A DNA stretch of 59,064 bases from contig QNYK01000058.1 in assembly GCA_003973385.1 (NCBI GenBank), positions 1 through 59,064 of the forward strand, in the 5' to 3' direction. Every line of letters begins with the position of its first letter. Position 1 is the stretch's first letter. The notes under the pieces are model-generated. The model was not told where the DNA came from and made no database searches. It worked only from the letters and a program-made list of their open reading frames with translations. Below are positions 16,586 to 25,986 of this stretch, one piece after another. The stretch comes from Bacillota bacterium. Lineage in GTDB: Bacteria; Planctomycetota; UBA8108; UBA1146. Both the position numbers and the translations under genes were made by a program.

Positions 16586-18349
16586 TCAGCAACCACCCGT
16601 CGGCGTCGCACACTCGAGAGGATCCGTGTCTGTCGGATCGTTTCCGCAGGTGTCTCCAGGTGGCGGAGGTGGAGGTCCTCCCGAGAAGAGGAATCCGAGT
16701 TCGTAGACCGCATCTCCGATGTTCATCGATCCATCATCGTTGACGTCTGCGGAATCATCACAGACAGGAGCCGCACCACCGGAGAAGAGGAACCCGAGCA
16801 GGCTCACGGCGTCACCGATGTTGATGGAACCATCCGCATTGACATCTCCACGACGGAACTGAATCCCACCGACATTGCAAGCGGGATCGGAAGCGCAGTC
16901 AGGATCGGCGCAGTCCACCAGCATGTCGCCATCGTCATCGACGCCGTTGGTGCAATCCTCGACTGGACCCGTCACAGGAGGAAGTCCGCTGTGATAGAGC
17001 ACACAGGAAATCCCGCCGAACTCGAAGATCGCAGAGTAGGACTCGTTGACTCCGTCATTATCCGCATCGATATCGGGGAAGATGTTGAAGGTGTTGAGTA
17101 GATCCACCAGGGTGCCCGCAAATGGTGCAGGGGCCGGCTGGGTCGCCAGGAAGGCCTGGGTCAGGAACGCCGATGTCGGGGTGCTCTGGAACTCATAGAC
17201 GCCTGTCAGTCCAGTCGCAGTGAAATCCGCCTCGACCGTCAAACCATTGAGCGGAATTCCTGACACATAGATGGTGCCGGGTCCCGCAATCAGGTGACCA
17301 TCAACGAGGGTTCCGTCGGGGAAACTGGAGATCGGAACTCCCGTACTCTGATCATAGTCGAGAGGGTCGATGACAAACTCGTTGTACCCATCGCCATTAT
17401 TGGTGGCGTCTTCATCCATATCGAAGCCACCAAAGGCATTCAGGGTGATGTTGTCATCATTTTGGTATGTCGGGTCATCGAGGTCGGCCACCTCCAGCAG
17501 GAAGGGGAAGTTCACGAGATTCGATGCCAGCAGGTCATTGAGACCCGCCTGGATGGTCGGGTTTGACCCCAGGATACCTCCGGTCACCACCTGAGAGGTC
17601 GCAACAAGTCCATTGACTCCCGGATGGAAGGAGTAGTTGAGCTGGCAAGAGATGCCGCCGAACTCGAAGACTGCAGAGTAGGACTCGTTGACTCCGTCAT
17701 TGTCCGCATCGGTATCGGGGAAGATATTGAAGGTATTGAGCAGATCCACCAGGGTGCCCGCAAATGGTGCAGGGGCCGGCTGGGTCGCCAGGAAGGCCTG
17801 GGTCAGGAACGCCAATGTCGGGGTGCTCTGGAACTCGTAAATCCCTGTCAGACCCGTCGGAGTGAAATCAGCCTCTACCGTCAGGCCATTGAGCGGAATT
17901 CCACCGACCACGATGGTTCCTGGCCCTGCGACCAGGTGCCCATCTACGAGGGTACCGTCAGGAAAACTGGAAATGGGCTCCCCGGTGCTGGAATCGAAAG
18001 AGGTGGGATCAATCACGAACAGATTGATTCCCGATCCATTATTGGAAGAGTCGCCATCGACATCGAAGCCACCAAATGCGTTGAGTGTGATGTTGTCATC
18101 ATTTTGGTATGTCGGATCATCGAGGTCTGCCACCTCCAGAAGAAAAGGAGAAGTGAGCAAACGAGCCGCAAGCAAGTCATTCAAACCTGCAGCGATGGTG
18201 GGATTCGACCCGAGGATACCTCCGGTCACGACCTCAGAGGTGGCTACGAATCCAGGCCTGGATGTCGTCTGTGCGATGAGAGTCGCTGGAAGCAGTAAGG
18301 AAAAAGTGACCGAAAGGGCGGCAAGAGCACCCAGGGTACGCAGACTCAT
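16586..18349 (-). CDS. secreted repeat protein with C-terminal dockerin-like EF-hand repeats
   Basis: A 587-residue exported protein. AGGAGG lies 4 nt before the ATG and the N-terminus is a signal peptide (LGALAALSVTFSLLLPATLIAQ). Residues 34-247 and 248 to about 457 are a tandem duplication, both starting VATSxVVTGGILGSNPTI, both containing DLDDPTYQNDDN and DADNDGVNESYSA, with calcium-binding-like acidic loops. A Cys/Asp-rich linker (CTNGVDDDGD...DCADPDC) resembles MopE/thrombospondin-type-3 linkers. Two dockerin-like repeats follow (DVNADGSINIGDAV and DVNDDGSMNIGDAV, each followed by a GFLFSGG motif), then a proline run. The dockerin-like tail is frequent on planctomycete exported proteins and may serve cell-surface attachment or sorting. 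The function of the duplicated unit is unknown. Confidence 0.85.
   Translation of the reverse strand: MSLRTLGALAALSVTFSLLLPATLIAQTTSRPGFVATSEVVTGGILGSNPTIAAGLNDLLAARLLTSPFLLEVADLDDPTYQNDDNITLNAFGGFDVDGDSSNNGSGINLFVIDPTSFDSSTGEPISSFPDGTLVDGHLVAGPGTIVVGGIPLNGLTVEADFTPTGLTGIYEFQSTPTLAFLTQAFLATQPAPAPFAGTLVDLLNTFNIFPDTDADNDGVNESYSAVFEFGGISCQLNYSFHPGVNGLVATSQVVTGGILGSNPTIQAGLNDLLASNLVNFPFLLEVADLDDPTYQNDDNITLNAFGGFDMDEDATNNGDGYNEFVIDPLDYDQSTGVPISSFPDGTLVDGHLIAGPGTIYVSGIPLNGLTVEADFTATGLTGVYEFQSTPTSAFLTQAFLATQPAPAPFAGTLVDLLNTFNIFPDIDADNDGVNESYSAIFEFGGISCVLYHSGLPPVTGPVEDCTNGVDDDGDMLVDCADPDCASDPACNVGGIQFRRGDVNADGSINIGDAVSLLGFLFSGGAAPVCDDSADVNDDGSMNIGDAVYELGFLFSGGPPPPPPGDTCGNDPTDTDPLECATPTGGC
16975..18250 (-). 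repeat. tandem intragenic duplication, period 642 nt (214 codons)
   Basis: Two copies within the secreted dockerin-like gene: about 17609-18250 and 16975-17608. Long stretches are near-identical at the DNA level (for example around 17095-17175 versus 17735-17815), suggesting recent duplication or gene conversion. Confidence 0.85.
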
Positions 18350-18472
18350 GAAACCTCCTCAGGAGTATTAACGATAATTATTTCGTGTTCCGTGTGATCT
18401 TCAATCTTCCCGCATGAGAAGCACTCCCGATAGTCACAAATTCCAGGCCAGGGTACGATTTTGATCAAGAAA

Positions 18473-18503
18473 ATGGCGGTATTCGGACTCCGAATACCGC
18501 CAT
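18473..18503 (-). terminator. rho-independent terminator of the atp operon
   Basis: A near-perfect inverted repeat centred at 18488 (about 14 bp stem, tight loop), 27 nt after the atpC stop. On the minus strand it is followed by TTTTCTTGATC. The 120 nt between it and the dockerin-like start probably contain that gene's own promoter; TTGAAG followed 17 nt later by ATAATT (minus strand, about 18371-18399) is the best candidate but is weak. Confidence 0.8.
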
Positions 18504-18529
18504 AAGTCATTTATTAAACCCAGTTTGCG

Positions 18530-18796
18530 TCAGGAGGTTTGCTCCAGTCCTTCGGCAACGATCGAGACCTTATTCTTGAGCACCTCCATGAAACCGCCGG
18601 AGATCTGCCATCTCCTCTCATCCGAGTCGGAGATGGAAATCCGCAGCGGACCCTCTCCCAGGGCAGTGATGAGTGGCGCATGCCCGGGAAGGATCCCGAG
18701 TCGTCCATCGAGCGCATGGGCCTCGACGAAGGATGCCTCTCCCTCGAAGATCGTTCCCTCCGGAGAGAGCACCGAACAGAGTAAAGAGCCAGCCAT
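18530..18796 (-). CDS. atpC: F1Fo ATP synthase epsilon subunit, short form
   Basis: An 88-residue epsilon subunit at the end of the atp operon, 3 nt after the beta-subunit gene. The N-terminal beta-sandwich is complete (LLCSVLSPEGTIFEGEASFV, DGRLGILPGHAPLITAL, ISGGFMEVLKNKVSIVAE). The sequence then stops. The C-terminal two-helix domain that usually brings the subunit to about 130-140 residues and inhibits ATP hydrolysis is absent. The stop is followed by the operon terminator, so there is no sign of a frameshifted remainder nearby. Short epsilon subunits are known in some bacteria; here it implies regulation of hydrolysis by another means. Confidence 0.93.
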   Translation of the reverse strand: MAGSLLCSVLSPEGTIFEGEASFVEAHALDGRLGILPGHAPLITALGEGPLRISISDSDERRWQISGGFMEVLKNKVSIVAEGLEQTS

Positions 18797-18799
18797 CGG

Positions 18800-20257
<1,458 letters not shown>

Positions 20258-20297
20258 TTATCCGACAGCAACTGCTCGCCGGAAAATCCAGTTTGAA

Positions 20298-21176
20298 TCA
20301 GTTCAACACCTCGGCGCCACCGATCACTTCCAGGATCTCCTGTGTGATCGCAGCCTGACGCGTACGGTTGTAGAGCTGAGTGTATTTCGTGGCCATTTCT
20401 TCTGCGTTGTCAGTGGCATTCTTCATCGCCATCCTGCGAGCGATCTGCTCGCTGGCTGCAGCCTCCACCAACGCCTGGAAAAATTGCATCTTCAAGGAAA
20501 GCGGCAGAAGCCGCCCAAGGATCAGTTCCGGGCTGGGCTCGAGAATGAACTCTCCCACCGATCTGGAACTGTCTCCATCGGCCTGATCGACCGTGATCGG
20601 CAGCAGTTTCCTGAGCACCGGCTCCTGCTTTGCCGCATTGATGTAGTGCGTGAACACCACCGAAAGGGCGTCGACCTCGCCCTTCTCGAAACTCTCCATC
20701 ACTGGCGAGATGACTTCCTCTGCCTCTTCAAAGGTCGGACGGTCATCAAAGTGAATGTACTGTTCGACTGATTCCATACCCAGGTACTTGAAGCGGCTGA
20801 TGCCCTTCTTACCCAGGATGTAAACATCCGTCTGAACACCATCGGCATTTCGTTTCCGGATGTAATTCTCGGCCACCTTGAGAGTATTGGCGTTGTAACC
20901 GCCGCAGAGTCCTCGATTCGCAGTGACGATGAAGACAGCCTCGCGGCTCGGCGATTCGACCTGCCTCAGCAGCGGAAAGCCACCGGCAAGACCATCACCA
21001 CAACTACCGAGGTCTCGCCGGATCTCGGCGAGTTTGTCCCCGTATGGTTGTGTCGCCTCGATCCGCCTCTGACAGACCACAGCCTTGGCGGTGGAGATCA
21101 TCTCCATCGTCCGCGTGATCTTCTTGGTGTTATTCACCGATCGGATCTTGTTCTTCAACTCTCTCGAGGTAGCCAC
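20298..21176 (-). CDS. atpG: F1Fo ATP synthase gamma subunit
   Basis: The central rotor stalk subunit, 292 residues. Both diagnostic termini are present: N-terminal ELKNKIRSVNNTKKITRTMEM and the C-terminal helix MKNATDNAEEMATKYTQLYNRTRQAAITQEI, here given as separate halves, plus the TANRGLCGGYN segment. It starts with GTG 21176, 16 nt after the atpA stop. Confidence 0.97.
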   Translation of the reverse strand: MATSRELKNKIRSVNNTKKITRTMEMISTAKAVVCQRRIEATQPYGDKLAEIRRDLGSCGDGLAGGFPLLRQVESPSREAVFIVTANRGLCGGYNANTLKVAENYIRKRNADGVQTDVYILGKKGISRFKYLGMESVEQYIHFDDRPTFEEAEEVISPVMESFEKGEVDALSVVFTHYINAAKQEPVLRKLLPITVDQADGDSSRSVGEFILEPSPELILGRLLPLSLKMQFFQALVEAAASEQIARRMAMKNATDNAEEMATKYTQLYNRTRQAAITQEILEVIGGAEVLN

Positions 21177-21192
21177 AGTTTATATCGCCTCG

Positions 21193-22716
21193 CTAGCCTT
21201 GCGGCAGATTGGCACTGAAATCCTTGTTGAAGTCAGAAACAACCGACTCCAGTTCTGCTTCCTGCTCTTCACTCATCTCTCCTGAGGTTGTGATCCCCTC
21301 GAGAATCTCGGGGAACTCGTCACGAACATGAGTGAGCAACTTGTCCTCGAATTCGGCGAGACTGCTGATCGGCAGGTTGTCCAGATGCCCTTTTGATCCG
21401 CACCAGATGATCACTACCTGTTCGGCGATGGGCATCGGCTTGTACTGGGGCTGCTTGAGAATCTCCACCATGCGGAAACCTCGGTCGAGTTGCGCCTGAG
21501 TTGCCTTGTCCAGATCGGTACCGAGCTGGGCAAACGCTTCCAGTTCCCTGAATGCGGAGAGGTCCAGGCGCAGCGATCCTGCGATCTTCTTCATCGCCTT
21601 GATCTGCGCATTTCCTCCGACTCGAGATACCGAAATCCCGACATTCACCGCAGGCCGTTGACCGGCGAAGAACAGGTTTGGCTCCAGGTAGATCTGACCA
21701 TCGGTGATCGAGATCACATTGGTCGGGATGTAGGCTGATACCTCACCCTCTTGCGTCTCGATCACGGGCAGTGCCGTCATCGATCCGCCACCGAGGTCGT
21801 CGGACAGTTTCGCAGATCTCTCAAGCAATCGAGAGTGCAGGTAGAAGACATCTCCAGGGTATGCCTCACGCCCAGGAGGACGGCGAAGCAGCAGAGACAG
21901 TTGTCGGTATGCAGCAGCTTGCTTGGAAAGGTCATCGTATACGCAGAGAGTGTGCTGCCCCTTGTACATGAAGTACTCGGCCATCGCTGCACCCGAATAT
22001 GGTGCGATGTACTGAACCGGAGCGGGGCAGGATGCCGGCGCGTTGACGACGATGGTGTAATCCATCGCCCCCTCACGCTCGAGCCTGTCCACCACTCCTG
22101 CGACGGTAGAACCCTTCTGCCCCACCGCCACGTAGACGCAGATCACATCACCACCACGCTGGTTGATGATGGTATCGATGGCGATGGCAGTCTTGCCGAT
22201 TCCGCGGTCACCGATGATCAGCTCCCGCTGACCTCGACCGATGGGAATCGTCGAGTCGATCGCCTTGATACCGCTCTGTAGCGGCTCGTGTACCGACTTT
22301 CTGTCCGCGATCCCCGGTGCCGGGGATTCCACTGGACGGAAATGATCGGTCTTGATCGGGCCTTTCCCGTCGAGAGGATTACCCAGCGGGTCCACGACCC
22401 GTCCGAGCAACGCCTCGCCGCAGGGAACCTGCATGACGGTTCCGGTCCTCTTGACTTCATCCCCCTCCTTGAGGGTGGTGAACTCTCCGAGAATCACGGC
22501 TCCGATGGAATTTTCCTCCAGATTGAATGCGAGACCATTTGCACCGTTGGAAAAGGCCAGCATCTCTCCTGCCATGCAGTTCGAGATGCCGTAGATCCTG
22601 GCGATACCGTCTCCCACCTCGAGGATGGTTCCGACCTCATCTACTGCGAGGTCAGACTGGTAGTTTTCGATCTCCTTCTTGAGAACAGAGGAGATTTCGT
22701 CGGCATTAATTTTCAT
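21193..22716 (-). CDS. atpA: F1Fo ATP synthase alpha subunit
   Basis: The non-catalytic nucleotide-binding subunit of F1, 507 residues. The P-loop reads GDRGIGKT rather than the common GDRQTGKT. Downstream blocks [29 protein letters not shown] and the [23 protein letters not shown] signature (split over nt 21820-21890) are intact. The N-terminus is the normal beta-stalk contact region. The start overlaps the end of atpH by 11 nt, indicating translational coupling. Confidence 0.98.
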   Translation of the reverse strand: MKINADEISSVLKKEIENYQSDLAVDEVGTILEVGDGIARIYGISNCMAGEMLAFSNGANGLAFNLEENSIGAVILGEFTTLKEGDEVKRTGTVMQVPCGEALLGRVVDPLGNPLDGKGPIKTDHFRPVESPAPGIADRKSVHEPLQSGIKAIDSTIPIGRGQRELIIGDRGIGKTAIAIDTIINQRGGDVICVYVAVGQKGSTVAGVVDRLEREGAMDYTIVVNAPASCPAPVQYIAPYSGAAMAEYFMYKGQHTLCVYDDLSKQAAAYRQLSLLLRRPPGREAYPGDVFYLHSRLLERSAKLSDDLGGGSMTALPVIETQEGEVSAYIPTNVISITDGQIYLEPNLFFAGQRPAVNVGISVSRVGGNAQIKAMKKIAGSLRLDLSAFRELEAFAQLGTDLDKATQAQLDRGFRMVEILKQPQYKPMPIAEQVVIIWCGSKGHLDNLPISSLAEFEDKLLTHVRDEFPEILEGITTSGEMSEEQEAELESVVSDFNKDFSANLPQG

Positions 22717-23290
22717 CGATCAGGTCTTTCCCGAATCGAGTTAGTGACATTACTTGACGGACCTTCCGCAATTGGGTGCGAAGGCTACCGTCGACAACCA
22801 AATCACCGATCTGGATCGTCAATCCAGCCAGGAGGCCAGCGTCGACTTTTTGGGTCGCGATAACCTCCTTGTTCAACTTCTTCGTCATCGCTTCAATCAA
22901 TGCATCGCGAATATCCACGGGTAACTTTGCAGCAGATGTGATCTCCGCATTTACCCTTCCCGCTGCCTCATCGATCTGATCCCTGTACGCTTGTGCTATA
23001 TCGTCAACCAGATCCTGGCGATTTCGATCGATCAGCACTCGAATCAGGTTCAGCACCGGATCGGCAACTTGTCCCTTGAGGGCCTTCTCGAGCACTTCTT
23101 TCTTGTCACTGCCTCGAATCTTCGGGCTCTCGAGGAACACCTTGAATTGCGCGTCTGACTCGATCACACCCGACAACGCCTCCAGTTGCTGACCGTACAG
23201 GTCAGCCTCGTCTCTTGCAGAGCCGACCTCGAGAAGCGCATGAGCATATGCCTGCGCTACCGGATGCCGCTGTTTGATTCCAACTCCCAC
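22706..23290 (-). CDS. atpH: F1Fo ATP synthase delta subunit
   Basis: The peripheral-stalk subunit that links b to alpha, 194 residues. The N-terminal helical domain opens with [14 protein letters not shown], and the C-terminal part contains IDPSLLAG-like sequence ([21 protein letters not shown]) typical of the family. It lies 8 nt after atpF and overlaps atpA by 11 nt. Confidence 0.95.
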   Translation of the reverse strand: MGVGIKQRHPVAQAYAHALLEVGSARDEADLYGQQLEALSGVIESDAQFKVFLESPKIRGSDKKEVLEKALKGQVADPVLNLIRVLIDRNRQDLVDDIAQAYRDQIDEAAGRVNAEITSAAKLPVDIRDALIEAMTKKLNKEVIATQKVDAGLLAGLTIQIGDLVVDGSLRTQLRKVRQVMSLTRFGKDLIDEN

Positions 23291-23298
23291 CGGGCCCC

Positions 23299-23901
23299 CT
23301 AACCGATCTTCTCGTACTCGGAGATGGTCTCCCTGGCAATTCGATCGTGATCGTCGCTGGTCACCGAATGCCCGATCAGTTTCTCGGAAATCGAGATCGA
23401 AATATCGACAGCACGATGATGGATCTCATCGACTGCCTTTTCCTTGGCCTGATCGATCTCCGCCAGAGCCTTGGTCTTGATCGCTTCCGCCTGCGTCCGC
23501 GCATCGGAGACGACCTGATCTCGTACGACTTCAGCATCCCGCTTGCCCTCAGCAACGATGGCACTCGCTTCTTTACGCGCCTCGGCGAGTACCTTTTCTT
23601 GCTCCACCTGGAACGCCTGCTGCTCCTGACGCATTCGGTCGGCTGCCCCAAGAGACTCGCGGATCTTACTTTCCCGCTCATCGAGTGCAGTGACGATCGG
23701 ACCCCATGCCTTTTTCTTCAGAATCAGGAACGCGAGAAGGAACACCACCACCGTATAGATGAAGATCTCGGTCTCCTGAGTGAGCAATCCCCTGCCAGAT
23801 CCAGCAGCTTCGTCAGCCGCCAACAACTGACCTGATGGCATCAGCACGGTAGAGGAGGTCAGGACAAGCAATGCGATTGCCAGTCTTGAAATGCTGAACA
23901 T
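23299..23901 (-). CDS. atpF: F1Fo ATP synthase b subunit with N-terminal signal-like extension
   Basis: A 200-residue peripheral stalk b subunit. A first hydrophobic segment (ISRLAIALLVLTSSTVLM) followed by LLAADEAA looks like a cleavable signal peptide. The true membrane anchor follows (IFIYTVVVFLLAFLILKKKAWGPI), then ALDERESKI and a long charged helix for dimerisation. ATG 23901 starts 1 nt after the atpE stop (TAG). The extra signal-like region is known in several bacterial lineages but not in E. coli. Confidence 0.94.
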   Translation of the reverse strand: MFSISRLAIALLVLTSSTVLMPSGQLLAADEAAGSGRGLLTQETEIFIYTVVVFLLAFLILKKKAWGPIVTALDERESKIRESLGAADRMRQEQQAFQVEQEKVLAEARKEASAIVAEGKRDAEVVRDQVVSDARTQAEAIKTKALAEIDQAKEKAVDEIHHRAVDISISISEKLIGHSVTSDDHDRIARETISEYEKIG

Positions 23902-23902
23902 C

Positions 23903-24256
<354 letters not shown>

Positions 24257-25033
24257 CTAGTGTTCTGGATGTATCGCTAACGACAGGAAAACCGTCGTCA
24301 AAAACGCAAAAATGTAAGCCTGGATGACGGCCACCAGCAATTCCAGGAACATCAGCAGTACACAGCTGACGACTGAGATCACGGTGATGGTCGTACCCAG
24401 GATAAGACTCTCGGCAGACAGGATCCCGGTGAAGCCCAGAATCACGGCGAGCATCATGTGACCGCCTACCATGTTGGCGAATAGTCGGATGGCCAACGCA
24501 CACGGCTTGATGATCTGACCGAGAATTTCGATCGGAATCATCATCCACCACAACCACCAGGGTCCCACCAGTAAACTGGACTTGATGTACTTGATCAGGC
24601 CATTCCGCTTGATCCCTACAGAGTGGTAGGTGACCAGCGCGATCACGGCCAGACCCGCAGTAACATTGACATTACCAGTGGCCGTTGCTGCACCGGGGAT
24701 CAGCCCCAACAGGTTGCAAAACAGAACAAAGAAGAAGAAGGTCCAGATCAGCGGGATGAACTTGCGAGTGTCCTTACCAAGAAACGGCTCGACCATCTCG
24801 TCCCGGATGTAGATCAGCACGACTTCAAAAAACCCGGCAAATCGACCGCTGGGAACGCCGCCAGCCATTCTCCCCGCCACCATCGGAAACACGATCACGC
24901 ACAGAGAAGCAGCAAGCAGCAGGTACAGGACATGTTTGGTGATCAGCAGATTTTCGGTGAGCCAGGCCAGATCGCTATTGAGAACATGCGAGAGAGGATC
25001 ACTGCTAGCGAGAGTCACCAGGAACCCGGTCAT
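24257..25033 (-). CDS. atpB: F1Fo ATP synthase a subunit
   Basis: The membrane stator with the proton half-channels, 258 residues with at least five hydrophobic helices. The essential arginine lies in ALAIRLFANMVGGH, and the last helix contains the VAVIQAYIFAFLTTVFL segment. The ATG overlaps the upstream gene by 4 nt (ATGA). A 60-nt gap separates it from atpE. Confidence 0.97.
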   Translation of the reverse strand: MTGFLVTLASSDPLSHVLNSDLAWLTENLLITKHVLYLLLAASLCVIVFPMVAGRMAGGVPSGRFAGFFEVVLIYIRDEMVEPFLGKDTRKFIPLIWTFFFFVLFCNLLGLIPGAATATGNVNVTAGLAVIALVTYHSVGIKRNGLIKYIKSSLLVGPWWLWWMMIPIEILGQIIKPCALAIRLFANMVGGHMMLAVILGFTGILSAESLILGTTITVISVVSCVLLMFLELLVAVIQAYIFAFLTTVFLSLAIHPEH

Positions 25034-25515
25034 CTACCTGCCTCTTTCTGCGCTTCTTCGGAGTTCCCCTTGGCCAGGGACTCGTTGATCGTCGAATCCG
25101 ATGGCTGTACCGGCTGTACAACCCTTGCCAGTTGTCCCGTCTTCAGTGCCTGACTCAGTGTGAATACTTCCACAGCCAGCACGAACATGTACAGGACCGT
25201 CGTGGTCAACAACGCTCTCCGACTCCACTCGGCTCCAGCAAGGCCATGGACAAGGCCCATGCTCGCGAATAGCACCAGCGCTCTTTGCAACACACCCATC
25301 AGTAAATGAACCGTCATCTTCTGGGGATCGCACGTCAAGATCGTTCGCATGCTTCGAAACCCGAGGACACCCAGTCCTACAGACCAGAGGACTCCCCAGG
25401 CCAGGCACAGTAGCCCATCCTGGCCCCACTGCTCACGAACAAAGAACATTGCGATGCCACCGGCAATCAGAACCACGCCACAACTTCGAGAAAAAAACGT
25501 CTGAAAAAGGCTCAT
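25030..25515 (-). CDS. AtpI-like/ATP synthase subunit I-position membrane protein
   Basis: A 161-residue protein with about four hydrophobic helices and a hydrophilic Ser/Glu-rich C-terminal tail. Sequence alone gives no strong motif. Its place between an AtpZ-like gene and atpB, overlapping both by 4 nt, is where AtpI or AtpR proteins are encoded in other bacteria. AtpI helps assemble the c-ring; that role is inferred from position. Confidence 0.7.
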   Translation of the reverse strand: MSLFQTFFSRSCGVVLIAGGIAMFFVREQWGQDGLLCLAWGVLWSVGLGVLGFRSMRTILTCDPQKMTVHLLMGVLQRALVLFASMGLVHGLAGAEWSRRALLTTTVLYMFVLAVEVFTLSQALKTGQLARVVQPVQPSDSTINESLAKGNSEEAQKEAGR

Positions 25516-25817
25516 TCGATCGCCTCTTCTGAATCGTCCTTATCCGATGCGGACGGCTCACTTGACTCCGACCTGTTTTCCGAGGGCCGATGATCCGTGC
25601 CTTCACGCAACATGATCTTCACCATCGCAACAAGTCCCAGCCCAACCCCACCCAGTGTTCCCCAGGGTGAGATTCCGATCTGGTCATCTAGCCACGCCCC
25701 GCCCATGGCGAGCACGGCGAACATGATGACAACCTGGAACCCCAGAGTCGAAAAACGGACATAAGCCGCTCTTTTCGCCGGGTCTTCTTCGGGTTCAGAA
25801 TCCGAGCTGCTTCTCAT
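25512..25817 (-). CDS. AtpZ-like F1Fo ATPase accessory protein
   Basis: A 101-residue protein with two hydrophobic helices (GFQVVIMFAVLAMGGAWLDD and GTLGGVGLGLVAMVKIML) joined by a short loop, the usual AtpZ (F0F1-ATPase gene 1) design, with charged termini. ATG 25817 is preceded by GGGAG at 7 nt; the frame is open to 25895 but that would begin at or before the predicted transcript start. It is the first gene of the atp operon. AtpZ/AtpI pairs have been proposed to act as a Ca/Mg channel or assembly factor. Confidence 0.75.
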   Translation of the reverse strand: MRSSSDSEPEEDPAKRAAYVRFSTLGFQVVIMFAVLAMGGAWLDDQIGISPWGTLGGVGLGLVAMVKIMLREGTDHRPSENRSESSEPSASDKDDSEEAIE

Positions 25818-25885
25818 CACACCACTCCCGATCGGCTCCTTGGGGATGATCTGGAATCCAGTGATCGACCTCGCAGCAAGTGCGG

Positions 25886-25914
25886 AATGTAGCAACGCCC
25901 CAGAATCAGGTCAA
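25886..25914 (-). promoter_or_regulatory. sigma70-type promoter of the atp operon
   Basis: On the minus strand TTGACC (25914-25909), a 17-nt spacer and TACATT (25891-25886). The predicted start at about 25879 gives a 60-nt leader before the first atp gene. No strong terminator for the TPR gene is visible between 25987 and this promoter. Confidence 0.7.
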
Positions 25915-25986
25915 GGAAATCGGGCAAGGTCGAAACGGCAGAAACGGGCTCCAGGAGGCTATCAGAAGCGTTTTCCACCATCGATG

